NCBI GenBank assembly: GCA_910574965.1
Contig: CAJTDB010000006.1
Location: 1-64,000 of the forward strand
DNA length: 64,000 nucleotides
From: Lachnospiraceae bacterium
GTDB taxonomy: Bacteria > Bacillota > Clostridia > Lachnospirales > Lachnospiraceae
Direction of reading: 5' to 3'
Shown here: positions 51,194-60,419 of the stretch, in pieces
How the letters are laid out: every line of letters begins with the position of its first letter
Numbering within the stretch: position 1 is the first letter of the stretch
Position numbers and translations under genes: made by a program
Notes under the pieces: model-generated
Told to the model about the DNA's origin: nothing
What the model saw: only the letters and a program-made list of their open reading frames with translations
The model's database searches: none

Positions 51194-52039
51194 ATGAAAG
51201 AATATGTATTAGGACTGTATGAAAAAGCCATGCCCAAAGAGCTTTCCTGGAAGGAGAAGCTTCTGGCCGCGAAAGAGGCAGGGTATGATTTTGTGGAGAT
51301 CAGCATTGATGAGACAGAGGAGAAGCTTGCAAGGCTGGACATGCCCGTGGAGGAGCGGCTTTCTCTCGTTCGGCTGATGGCAGAGACAGGAGTCCCTATC
51401 CGTACGATGTGCCTGAGCGGACACCGGAAATATCCGCTTGGAAGCAATGACCCGGACACCTGCCGCCGGGGGATGGAAATTATGGAGAAGGCTCTTCGAC
51501 TGGCAGAAGACTTAGGCATCCGTATCATCCAGATGGCAGGTTATGATGTCTATTATGAGGAATCAACAGATGAGACAAAAGCCAGATTTGAAGAGAACCT
51601 GAAGAAAGCGGCCATGATGGCAGCAGAAGCAGGAGTCCTTATGGGATTTGAAACGATGGAGACGGAGTTTATGAATACAGTGGAAAAAGCCATGCATTAT
51701 GTAAAACGGGTGAATTCTGCTTATCTGAATGTATATCCGGATTCCGGAAATATTACCAATGCGGCTGTTACATATAGAACAGACGTTCTGGACGACTTGA
51801 AAAGCGGCGCCGGACATCTGGTGGCGGTTCATTTGAAGGAGACAGTGCCCGGCAAATTCCGGGAGATTCCCTTTGGATGCGGACATGTGGATTTTCGTTC
51901 CGTGATACATACGGCATGGGCGCTGGGGGTACGCAGATATGTCACGGAATTCTGGTACACCGGAAATCCAAAATGGAAAAAGGATCTCCGGGAAGCAAAG
52001 AGTATGATGAGTGTGCTGCTGGATGAGGAGTGCAGATAA
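51194..52039 (+). CDS. ulaE: L-ribulose-5-phosphate 3-epimerase (UlaE/SgbU-like)
   Basis: 281 residues. The N-terminus 'LGLYEKAMPKELSWKEKLLA' and AGYDFVEISIDETEEKLARL, then 'IPIRTMCLSGHRK'-type and IRIIQMAGYDVYYEEST segments, follow E. coli UlaE closely. The metal-binding Glu of GFETMETEFMN, the His of VAVHLKET and the final Glu of YVTEFWYTG are present. It interconverts L-xylulose-5-P (UlaE class, also called L-xylulose-5-P 3-epimerase) and L-ribulose-5-P, linking the kinase product to the AraD/UlaF step of the pentose phosphate pathway. No AraD/UlaF gene is in the window. AGGAG precedes the start. Confidence 0.87.
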   Translation: MKEYVLGLYEKAMPKELSWKEKLLAAKEAGYDFVEISIDETEEKLARLDMPVEERLSLVRLMAETGVPIRTMCLSGHRKYPLGSNDPDTCRRGMEIMEKALRLAEDLGIRIIQMAGYDVYYEESTDETKARFEENLKKAAMMAAEAGVLMGFETMETEFMNTVEKAMHYVKRVNSAYLNVYPDSGNITNAAVTYRTDVLDDLKSGAGHLVAVHLKETVPGKFREIPFGCGHVDFRSVIHTAWALGVRRYVTEFWYTGNPKWKKDLREAKSMMSVLLDEECR

Positions 52040-52068
52040 AAAGAGATGATTCAGGCGCACCTTTTGTA

Positions 52069-52097
52069 TTGACGTGATTGACAGCGTATGATATTAT
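52069..52097 (+). promoter_or_regulatory. Promoter of the first hybrid kinase
   Basis: TTGACG (52069-52074), 17 bases, TATTAT (52092-52097), 150 bases before the start codon. The leader in between shows no clear hairpin. Confidence 0.6.
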
Positions 52098-52252
52098 GAC
52101 AAAGCATTTTCTAATTTTTGCTGTGAAGCTGTGGAAACAAAGCAGAACGATACCAGCATTCCAAAACCGCACTTTTACACCAAAAATCACTGCGTATTGG
52201 AATTTGTTGCGGTGATTATAGCCGGAAAACGGCCAATGTGGAGGATAGGCAT

Positions 52253-54838
52253 ATGGATCATTTAGGGGGACTTTTTGAAGGGGCTGGCGAAGGTGCTCCG
52301 GCTGTCGAAGCCCATGGGCAGCACAGTAGTATGCGAAGCGTTCAGAATTTAGAGGCCGTTATTAACGAGGGTCTTCGCGTTGCTCTGATGGAAGAAACGC
52401 CGGATCAGTCATTAGAGGTACTGCTGGAGTACTTGGGAAGGGCGCTGAACGGGGAGCGGGCCTATATTTTTGAGCAAAACGAATTTGGCGGTGATGATAA
52501 CACATACGAGTGGGTGAATATGGGGGTGGGACCGGAAAAGGAGAACCTTCAAAATGTCCCTTCGGAGGTATGTGCAAGCTGGTATCGGAGTTTCAGAATC
52601 GGCAGGCATATCGTTATTGAGAACCTGGAAGATATTCAGGAGACAGATCCCCTTCAGTACGAGAACTTGAAGCGGCAGGGAATCCATTCCCTTGTGGTGG
52701 TTCCTCTTTATGACGGCAAAAAGATTATTGGCTTTTACGGCGTGGATAATCCTCCGGTAAAATCGCTGGAGTACGCGTCGAACATGCTTCAGACGGCAGC
52801 GTATTTTATTGTATCTTCCCTGAAGCGGCGCAATCTGTTCCGGGAACTTCAAAAGCAAAGCTATAATGTGCTCCATGCTCTCAGTGTAGACTATTTGGGC
52901 ATTTATCAGGTGAACCTCGACACAGGGCAATGTGAGATCTACCGGAACAGCGAACAGATAGGCGTCGATTGGGAGGTTTATTTTGAGGAAGGCTATCAGG
53001 CGGCTATGGAGCGATACATTTCCGAATATGTGATTTTTCGGGATCAGGAACGGCTCCGTACTGTGACAAAAAAGGATTATGTGCTTGCGCAGCTTAGTAA
53101 AAAGAAGAAATTTTCAGTTCGGTATCAGATGAAGAACAGTTCCTTTGGATTGAAGCATTTGGAAATGCATTTTTCCGCCACAGAGAAGACAGAGAAACTG
53201 CACAGTGTGATTTTTGCCCAGCGGGATGTCAATGCTGTAGTGGACCAGGAGGAAAAATACAAGTTAGAAGCCAGACGGAGTATGGAGGACATTCTAGAAG
53301 GGGCCAGAACCGGTATTTGGACGATTGAGCTGGAGGAAGGCTGTCAGCCGAGGATGTATGCGGACCGGACCATGCGGATTCTTCTGGGTGTACCGGAAGA
53401 GATCGGACCGGAGGAGTGCTATGAGCGCTGGTTTGAAAATATTGCGCCGGATTATGTGGAAATGGTACAGGAATCGGTGCAGGAAATATTGGATACCGGA
53501 CGCGCGGAGGTGATCTATCCCTGGAATCATCCGACACTGGGGAAAATATATGTCCGCTGCGGCGGAGTACCGGATAAAACCTTTAAAAAACCTGGGGCTT
53601 GTCTGAATGGATACCATCAGGACATCACGGATACTATGGTGACGCGAAAGAAGCAGGAGCAGTCCATCATGGAGCTTCTAGAGCGGGTGAGACGGGCAAA
53701 TTCGACCAAGAGTGAATTTCTTTCCCATATGTCTCACGACCTTCGCACACCCATCAACGGGATTCTGGGGATGCTGACTATCCTGGAAAAAAGTAAGGAG
53801 GATCCAGAGCGGCAGCGCGAATGCCGGGAAAAGATTCGTGTGTCGGCGGAACATCTGCTGTCTTTGGTAAATGATGTTCTTCAGGTCAGCAAGCTGGAGA
53901 GCGGAAGAGCAGAGGCAGTAGAAGAACCTTTTGACCTTTATACTGTGCTGGAAGACTGTATTACGATGTTATCCTCCCAGGCAGAAGAGCTGGGAATCCG
54001 TTTGGAGCTGGAGAAGTCCGGTCTGCAGCATCACAGAATGATTGGAAATCCGCTGCATTTGAAACAGATCTTAATGGGGGTCATCGACAATGCACTTAAA
54101 TATAACAGGCCCCATGGTTCTGCGTTTGTCCGGGCGGAGGAGACGGCTTTTCGAAATGGAATCGCAAGCTGCCGTTTTATAATCGAAGATACCGGAATCG
54201 GCATTGGAGAGGACTTTAAGAAGCACATTTTTGAGCCTTTTACCCAAGAGCATCCAGACGCCAGAACAAACTATAATGGCGTGGGGCTTGGAATGTCCAT
54301 TGTAAAAAAGCTGGTAGACCAGATGAACGGAACGGTTGTAGTAGACAGCCAGGCTGGCAAAGGGAGCATAGTCCGGATTACCCTGCCCCTTCGTGTCGAT
54401 GAGGCGTGGAGCGAACAGCCTATGGACAAAGACTGGGATGCACGGAACCACATTGCCGGAATGCGTGTTCTTCTGGTAGAGGATAATGAGATCAACTGTG
54501 AAATTATAGAATATATTCTTGAGGAAGCAGGTGCGGAGGTGGTGACAGCGAACGATGGAAAAGCTGCTGTAGATGCCTTTAACGCATCTGCGCCGGGAAC
54601 GTTTGACTGTATACTCATGGATTTGATGATGCCGGTCATGAGCGGATACGAGGCGGCGAGGGTGATTCGAGGCATGAACCGGACGGACGCAAAGTCTGTA
54701 CCTATCATAGCATTATCGGCGAATGCCTTTGAAGAGGACATCGCTCTTGCAAAGGATGCCGGAATGAATGAGCATTTGGCAAAACCGGTGGATATTCGTA
54801 AAATGCTGCAGGTCATGAGCCGGATGAGGCATCGTTAG
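52253..54838 (+). CDS. Cytoplasmic hybrid histidine kinase (GAF-PAS-HisKA-HATPase-REC)
   Basis: About 861 residues from ATG 52253 (GGAGGATAGG upstream). A GAF-like domain (~35-190, 'ALNGERAYIFEQNEFGGDDN', GIHSLVVVPLYDGKKIIGFY) leads to two PAS-like stretches. HisKA has the phospho-His in SEFLSHMSHDLRTPINGILG at ~491. HATPase carries DTGIGIG and NGVGLGMSIVKKLVDQMNG. The receiver has DCILMDLMMPVMSGYEAAR with intact Asp near 785. No membrane helix, so the signal is intracellular. No output domain or partner regulator is encoded nearby; phosphotransfer targets lie elsewhere. Confidence 0.92.
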   Translation: MDHLGGLFEGAGEGAPAVEAHGQHSSMRSVQNLEAVINEGLRVALMEETPDQSLEVLLEYLGRALNGERAYIFEQNEFGGDDNTYEWVNMGVGPEKENLQNVPSEVCASWYRSFRIGRHIVIENLEDIQETDPLQYENLKRQGIHSLVVVPLYDGKKIIGFYGVDNPPVKSLEYASNMLQTAAYFIVSSLKRRNLFRELQKQSYNVLHALSVDYLGIYQVNLDTGQCEIYRNSEQIGVDWEVYFEEGYQAAMERYISEYVIFRDQERLRTVTKKDYVLAQLSKKKKFSVRYQMKNSSFGLKHLEMHFSATEKTEKLHSVIFAQRDVNAVVDQEEKYKLEARRSMEDILEGARTGIWTIELEEGCQPRMYADRTMRILLGVPEEIGPEECYERWFENIAPDYVEMVQESVQEILDTGRAEVIYPWNHPTLGKIYVRCGGVPDKTFKKPGACLNGYHQDITDTMVTRKKQEQSIMELLERVRRANSTKSEFLSHMSHDLRTPINGILGMLTILEKSKEDPERQRECREKIRVSAEHLLSLVNDVLQVSKLESGRAEAVEEPFDLYTVLEDCITMLSSQAEELGIRLELEKSGLQHHRMIGNPLHLKQILMGVIDNALKYNRPHGSAFVRAEETAFRNGIASCRFIIEDTGIGIGEDFKKHIFEPFTQEHPDARTNYNGVGLGMSIVKKLVDQMNGTVVVDSQAGKGSIVRITLPLRVDEAWSEQPMDKDWDARNHIAGMRVLLVEDNEINCEIIEYILEEAGAEVVTANDGKAAVDAFNASAPGTFDCILMDLMMPVMSGYEAARVIRGMNRTDAKSVPIIALSANAFEEDIALAKDAGMNEHLAKPVDIRKMLQVMSRMRHR

Positions 54839-54905
54839 AGGCACAAAACGTAAGATTTAACAATTCGACAACTCAAATGTTAAAGCTTGTGGAGATGGAA
54901 AAAGT

Positions 54906-57488
54906 ATGAAAAACAAGGCTTTGCCGCGATCTTTGAAAATCAGCATAGCAGTAATTATTTGTTTAACTATTTTCGTGTTTTCCTTTCTTGGAATATCTAT
55001 TCACAATATGAGTGAAGACACAATCGAGGATATCGGTACCGCTTATATGGCCGGAATGAATGAGCAAGTATCTTTGCACTTTGAAACGATTATCGAGCTT
55101 CGCCTGACGATGGCAGAATCCATAGCGCATATTGCAGAAGGAGAAGGAAATTCCAGTTACGGTTCAAAGGAAGAAATTGAATACGGCGCAAAGGCAAGGC
55201 ATTTTTTGTGCGCTGCTCTGTATTCGTCTGATGGCGGGATTGAAATGATTTACGGTGATCCTGTGAAACTCAACCATCCTGAGACATTTTTGGAGAGTTT
55301 GAAGAACGGGGAACGAAAAGCGGCTTCTGCTGTTGACAGCAGCGGGAATGGTGTGATTTTATTTGGCGTTCCTTGTGAATATCCTATGTCCGACGGAAGC
55401 GGCAGCCTTGCCATGGTGGTGGGACTTTCTACCCAATATATGGGCGAGGTACTCTTCCTTGATGCGGACAGTTCACTGATGTATTCTTTTGTTATACGGG
55501 AGGACGGCAGTTACGTTGTTGGAAATAGAGACGAGGTTCACGAAAATTATTTTGACAGGCTTTCCAGTATCTTTGCCGATCAGAACGGGGAGGAGATTCT
55601 CTATATTGAACAGATGATGGCAGCTATGGATGCGGACGAAGATTATTCTGTTATTATAAAAGACGGCGAATCACGCCGCCATCTGTATTGTAAGGGTCTT
55701 CCCTACTGCGAATGGTATCTGGTGACGATTCTTCCCTTTGATGGGTTGGATCATGCAGTTGCAGGGATGGGCAATCGTTGGCTTGTCATGGTTTATATCG
55801 CTTCTTTTGCGGTAATTGCTATGCTCCTCTACATATTTTTTCTGTATTTGAAACTGTTCAGGAACCAGGTATCCGAGCTGAAACATATGAATACAGAAAT
55901 GGACGCGGCGCGAAAAGCGGCTGAAAAGGCGCGCAGCGAAGCGGAACAGGCCAACGCGGCAAAACAGGAATTTCTCTCCAGCATGAGCCATGACATACGC
56001 ACGCCCATGAATGCTATCATCGGGATGACTTCATTGGCCATAGACAATGCAGACAATCCGGAGCAGGTTCAGGATTATCTGGGTAAAATTGCGCTGTCCA
56101 GCAAGCATTTGCTGGGGCTTATTAATGATGTATTGGATATATCCAGGATTGAAAGCGGTAAAATGACGCTGAATGTGGAACAGGTGTCTTTAAGGGAAGT
56201 GATGGACAGCATTGTCAATATCATGCTGCCTCAGGTTAAGGCAAAAAACCAGCAGTTCGATGCGTTTGCCTACGAAATCCTTTCAGAAGATGTGTACTGT
56301 GACAGTGTGAGACTGAATCAGGTATTGATTAACTTGTTGGGAAATGCGGTCAAATTCACGCCGGAAAAAGGTTCCGTTCAGGTTTCCGTGTATCAGGAGG
56401 CGCTGCCGGAGAATGCTTCTCAAATTCGCACTCATTTCCTGGTGAGTGATACGGGTATTGGCATGTCAAAGGAGTATCAAAAGGAAATATTTGAATCCTT
56501 CAGCAGAGAGGACAATACCCGCGTACAGAAGACAGAGGGTTCCGGGCTGGGAATGGCGATCACCAAGTATATTATGGATGCCATGGGCGGCACCATTTCA
56601 GTCCAAAGCGAACAAGGAAAAGGCAGCAGGTTCCATATTGTTCTTGACCTGGCAAAAGCAAAAGGGCAGGAGACGAATACGGCACTTCCAGACTGGAAGA
56701 TACTGGTGGCCGATAAGGATGAGCGGCTGTGCAGCAATGCGGTTCAGTTCTTAGAGTCGATGGGTGTCCGTGCAAAATGGTGTCAGAGTGCGGAACAGAT
56801 AATGGAGCGAATGGCAGAAGACTGCCAAAAGGACGGTTATCAGATGATTCTGTTAGGCCGGGAACTGTCAGATGGAAATGGAATTGAGGCGGCCCGGAAG
56901 ATCCGTTTAAACTACGGGGAAAACAGTCCGGTTTTGCTGCTCCTGGCCTATGAATGGGGCGGGACAGCAGACAAGGCCAGAGAAGCGGGGATTTCCGGCT
57001 TTATTTCCAAGCCGCTGTTCAAATCTACTTTATTTGACGCGCTAAAAGCATGTTCCGGTACTGCTGTTGAAGAGATTGTCGGCGCCGAAAAGGCGGTTGA
57101 TCTGGTGCTTCAGGGAAAGCGTATTTTGCTGGCGGAGGATAATGAACTGAATTGGGAAGTTGCCAGGGAGCTGCTTTCTGATCTTGAAATGGAATTGGAT
57201 TGGGCGGAAAACGGGCAGATTTGCGTTGCAAAATTTGAGAATTCCACGGTTGGGTATTACGATGCAGTTATTATGGATGTGCGGATGCCCGTGATGGATG
57301 GCTACGAAGCAACCACAATTATCCGGGGACTAGAACGTGAGGACGCAAATATTCCCATTATCGCTATGACTGCTGACGCCTTTTCGGAAGATATTCAAAA
57401 GTGCTTAGAGTGCGGTATGAATGACCATTTGGCAAAACCGATTGATGTTCAGGCTGTTACCTACAAGCTGAAAAAATATCTGAAATAG
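54906..57488 (+). CDS. Membrane hybrid histidine kinase with a pseudo-receiver and a true receiver
   Basis: 860 residues. Membrane helices at ~10-30 and ~295-320 bracket an extracytoplasmic Cache-like sensor. A coiled linker leads to HisKA (EFLSSMSHDIRTPMNAIIGM), then HATPase (DTGIGMS, GSGLGMAITKYIMDAMGG). The first receiver-like domain (~598-715) reads YQMILLGRELSDGNGIEAAR, with Gly where the phospho-Asp should be. The second (~735-858) is complete (DAVIMDVRMPVMDGYEATT, 'AMTADAF', HLAKPID). Lies 67 bases after the other hybrid kinase, so probably cotranscribed. The first receiver is likely regulatory rather than phosphorylated. Confidence 0.92.
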   Translation: MKNKALPRSLKISIAVIICLTIFVFSFLGISIHNMSEDTIEDIGTAYMAGMNEQVSLHFETIIELRLTMAESIAHIAEGEGNSSYGSKEEIEYGAKARHFLCAALYSSDGGIEMIYGDPVKLNHPETFLESLKNGERKAASAVDSSGNGVILFGVPCEYPMSDGSGSLAMVVGLSTQYMGEVLFLDADSSLMYSFVIREDGSYVVGNRDEVHENYFDRLSSIFADQNGEEILYIEQMMAAMDADEDYSVIIKDGESRRHLYCKGLPYCEWYLVTILPFDGLDHAVAGMGNRWLVMVYIASFAVIAMLLYIFFLYLKLFRNQVSELKHMNTEMDAARKAAEKARSEAEQANAAKQEFLSSMSHDIRTPMNAIIGMTSLAIDNADNPEQVQDYLGKIALSSKHLLGLINDVLDISRIESGKMTLNVEQVSLREVMDSIVNIMLPQVKAKNQQFDAFAYEILSEDVYCDSVRLNQVLINLLGNAVKFTPEKGSVQVSVYQEALPENASQIRTHFLVSDTGIGMSKEYQKEIFESFSREDNTRVQKTEGSGLGMAITKYIMDAMGGTISVQSEQGKGSRFHIVLDLAKAKGQETNTALPDWKILVADKDERLCSNAVQFLESMGVRAKWCQSAEQIMERMAEDCQKDGYQMILLGRELSDGNGIEAARKIRLNYGENSPVLLLLAYEWGGTADKAREAGISGFISKPLFKSTLFDALKACSGTAVEEIVGAEKAVDLVLQGKRILLAEDNELNWEVARELLSDLEMELDWAENGQICVAKFENSTVGYYDAVIMDVRMPVMDGYEATTIIRGLEREDANIPIIAMTADAFSEDIQKCLECGMNDHLAKPIDVQAVTYKLKKYLK

Positions 57489-57642
57489 AGGATGCCAGGC
57501 AGAGTGTAAATAGCTTGTGTGAATTGTTTTGTGTTTATTTACAGGAATCGGGGCGATTGTTCCTGCACATAATATTATAGAAGAAACGATGTCTGACTCA
57601 ATATTGCCTGGCAATCTTTCCAGAGCCAGAGCAGTATTCGGT

Positions 57643-57667
57643 CAGATGCGGAACTATAATTAGGAGG
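57643..57667 (+). repeat. Leader repeat 5 before the flavodiiron gene
   Basis: CAGATGCGGAACTATAATTA continues into GGAGG, the same motif as at 42481 and 50960, again with the ribosome-binding site at its 3' end. A short stem, CTGG/CCAG, lies 25-45 bases upstream. Confidence 0.65.
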
Positions 57668-57673
57668 CGCTCC

Positions 57674-60211
57674 ATGAAAACGATAAAGCTAAGAGACGGA
57701 TTTTACTGGACGGGAGTTCAGGATACAAAGCTGCGTGTATTTGATATTATCATGTATACGGAGTTTGGTACAACCTATAATTCTTATGTGATGAAGGCCG
57801 GAGATCAGACCATTCTGTTTGAGACGGCGAAGGAAACATTTTTTGAACAATATCTGGAAAATTTGAAAGAGGTTATCGATGTGACAGACATCGATTATCT
57901 TGTAGTGAGTCATACGGAGCCGGACCATGCGGGAAGCGTGGAACGGCTTCTTGAGTACAGTCCCCAGATGAAGATTCTGGCGACGCCCTGCGCCCTTGGA
58001 TTCTTGCAGGAGATCGTCAGAAAGGACTATACAGGACTTCCGGTAAAAGACGGACAGGAGATGAGGATCGGAAACCGGACTCTGCGCTTTCTGATCGTAC
58101 CGAATCTGCACTGGCCGGATACCATGTACACCTTTATTGAAGAAGAACAGATTTTGGTGACTTGTGATTCTTTTGGTGCTCACTACTGTCTGCCGGAAGT
58201 GGTGTCAGATGCTGTCTGTCAGGAAGAGGATTATCAGAAGGCGCTGCGGTATTATTTTGATAATATCATTGGTCCGTTTAAATCCTATATGCGGCAGGCA
58301 TTAGAACGAATCGAGTCTTTGGACATTACCATGATCTGCACCGGACACGGACCGGTCCTGGTGGGGGACCGTATCCGGCAGGTAATGGCACAGTATTGGG
58401 AATGGTCCGCAGAGCAGAATCCGAATCGGAAGAAGACAATCATTATAGCATATGTGAGTGCCTACGGCTATACAGGTATGCTGGCAGAGCGGATTGCAGA
58501 CGGCATCCGGGACAGCGGGGATTTGGATGTGCGGCTTTATGATATGGTGGAGGCGGACGCTGCGGAAGTAGAAAGAGAAATCCAGTATGCGGACGGATTT
58601 CTTTTGGGAAGCCCTACGATTCTTGGAGATGCCTTAAAGCCTATATGGAATCTGACGCTTTCCATGTTTCCGGCGACTCATGGGGGAAAGTATGCGGGTG
58701 CTTTTGGAAGTTATGGATGGAGCGGAGAGGGAGTTTTGCATCTGACCGAGCGCCTGAAACAACTGGGGCTAAAGACAGCAGACGGCTGCAGGGTGCGCTT
58801 TCGTCCGGACGGAGCAGAACTTCAGGGTGCCTATGAATATGGTTATCGGTTTGGATGTATGGTACAGGAGAAAAAACCAGAGAAGCCAAAACAAAGCGGG
58901 GCGAGAAAGCTGGTAAAATGTCTGGTTTGCGGAGAAATTTTTGACTCCTCCATGGAAATTTGTCCTGTCTGCGGTGTGGGAAAAGAAAATTTCATTCCGG
59001 CAAACGCAGAAGAGAGCGATTTTGTCCGGGATACAGAAGACTGTTATGTGATTCTTGGAAATGGGGCAGCGGGATTCCATGCGGCCAGTGAGATTCGAAA
59101 ACGGGACCGGACCGGCAAAGTGATTCTGATCTCCAACGAGCCGTACCCGTCTTATAAGCGTACGCGGCTGACAAAAGCCATTGTCTCAGGACTGACGCCG
59201 GAACAGATCGCTTTGGCAGAACCTTCCTGGTACGAAGAGCACCAAATTCAGTTGCTGTTAGGAAAAGAAGCGGTATTGATCGATCCGGTCCAAAAGGAAG
59301 TGGAACTGTCAGAGGGGCTGAGGATTTCTTATGACAAGCTGATCTATGCTCTCGGAAGCGAGTGCTTTATACCGCCCATTCCAGGGAGCGGTCTGCCGGA
59401 AGTGACCGCTGTCCGGAGACTGTCCGATGTAAAACGGCTGGAGGCTTTGATGGACACTGCCAAATGCGCTGTCGTGATCGGAGGAGGCGTTCTTGGGTTA
59501 GAAGCAGCATGGGAGCTGAAAAAAGGCGGGCTGTCAGTAACTGTTCTGGAAGCCGCGCCTCTGCTGATGGGCCGACAGTTAGATGAGGGGGCCGGAGAAT
59601 GGCTGAAGCAGACCGCTCAAAAAAGCGGAATTGAGATCCGTACAGGTGCCGGCATCGCTTCCATTGATGGAGAAAACCAGGTGACAGGTGTGACTTTGTC
59701 GGACGGAGAACATTTTCCTGCGGATCTGGTTGTCGTATCTGCGGGCGTACGCCCGAATACGGAGCTGGCACAGAAAGCCGGGCTGAAGGTCAGACGGGGA
59801 GTTGTAGTCAATGAGCGGATGGAAACCAATCTTCAAGATGTGTATGCCTGCGGGGACTGCGCAGAATATGAGGGAAGAAATGACGCACTCTGGCCTCATG
59901 CAATGGAGCAGGGGAAGACGGCAGGTGCCAATGCGGCAGGAGAAGAGAACCTTTATACACCGGAAGAACCTGCACTTACTTTCCGGGGAATGAATACAGA
60001 GTTGTTTGCGGCCGGGGACAATGGGAAAAATCCAAATCTTCTGTATAAGACTATGGAGCTTAGAGACATGGGAAAGGGACAGTATCGAAAGTATTATTTC
60101 CTAAATGACCGCCTTTGCGGAGTGATTCTTTTGGGGGACGTTTCGGATAAGGCAGATTTGAAGATACTCCTTTTGGAACATGCATCTTTTGAAAAAGTGT
60201 TTGAACGGTAA
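57674..60211 (+). CDS. Class F flavodiiron protein (FDP-flavodoxin-rubredoxin-NADH:rubredoxin oxidoreductase)
   Basis: 845 residues with four modules. Residues ~1-250 form the metallo-beta-lactamase-like diiron core, with ligands in SHTEPDHAGS, NLHWPDT, TCDSFG and CTGHGPV. Residues ~255-400 are a flavodoxin (IIIAYVSAYGYTGMLAERIA). A short rubredoxin at ~414-445 has CLVCGEIFDSSMEICPVCG. The last ~390 residues are an FAD/NAD rubredoxin reductase (ILGNGAAGFHAASEIRKRD, AVVIGGGVLGLEAAWELKKG, YACGDCAEYEG). Such fusions reduce O2 (or NO) to harmless products directly from NADH, protecting anaerobes. All ligands are present. Controlled by its repeat-bearing leader. Confidence 0.95.
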   Translation: MKTIKLRDGFYWTGVQDTKLRVFDIIMYTEFGTTYNSYVMKAGDQTILFETAKETFFEQYLENLKEVIDVTDIDYLVVSHTEPDHAGSVERLLEYSPQMKILATPCALGFLQEIVRKDYTGLPVKDGQEMRIGNRTLRFLIVPNLHWPDTMYTFIEEEQILVTCDSFGAHYCLPEVVSDAVCQEEDYQKALRYYFDNIIGPFKSYMRQALERIESLDITMICTGHGPVLVGDRIRQVMAQYWEWSAEQNPNRKKTIIIAYVSAYGYTGMLAERIADGIRDSGDLDVRLYDMVEADAAEVEREIQYADGFLLGSPTILGDALKPIWNLTLSMFPATHGGKYAGAFGSYGWSGEGVLHLTERLKQLGLKTADGCRVRFRPDGAELQGAYEYGYRFGCMVQEKKPEKPKQSGARKLVKCLVCGEIFDSSMEICPVCGVGKENFIPANAEESDFVRDTEDCYVILGNGAAGFHAASEIRKRDRTGKVILISNEPYPSYKRTRLTKAIVSGLTPEQIALAEPSWYEEHQIQLLLGKEAVLIDPVQKEVELSEGLRISYDKLIYALGSECFIPPIPGSGLPEVTAVRRLSDVKRLEALMDTAKCAVVIGGGVLGLEAAWELKKGGLSVTVLEAAPLLMGRQLDEGAGEWLKQTAQKSGIEIRTGAGIASIDGENQVTGVTLSDGEHFPADLVVVSAGVRPNTELAQKAGLKVRRGVVVNERMETNLQDVYACGDCAEYEGRNDALWPHAMEQGKTAGANAAGEENLYTPEEPALTFRGMNTELFAAGDNGKNPNLLYKTMELRDMGKGQYRKYYFLNDRLCGVILLGDVSDKADLKILLLEHASFEKVFER

Positions 60212-60281
60212 AAAAAGTAGTTGCATAACTTTTCCATTCATAATAAAATAGAGACACTACCACAAGTAAACAAAAATGTGT

Positions 60282-60314
60282 ACAAAATAGGGGCCTTTCA
60301 GACCCCTGTTTTGT
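60282..60314 (+). terminator. Strong rho-independent terminator after the flavodiiron gene
   Basis: ACAAAATAGGGG pairs with CCCCTGTTTTGT around a 9-base loop and contains its own T run. The 105 bases to the next start hold a possible leader but no recognised motif. Confidence 0.8.
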
Positions 60315-60419
60315 GCGCAGAGAGGTGACAGATGTGGGGATTATGAGTGTGCAGATGAAAAGATGTGGGAACAGGATGAAGTCTGTGCCAGAACGAAGAA
60401 AGCAGAGGAGAATGCACCA

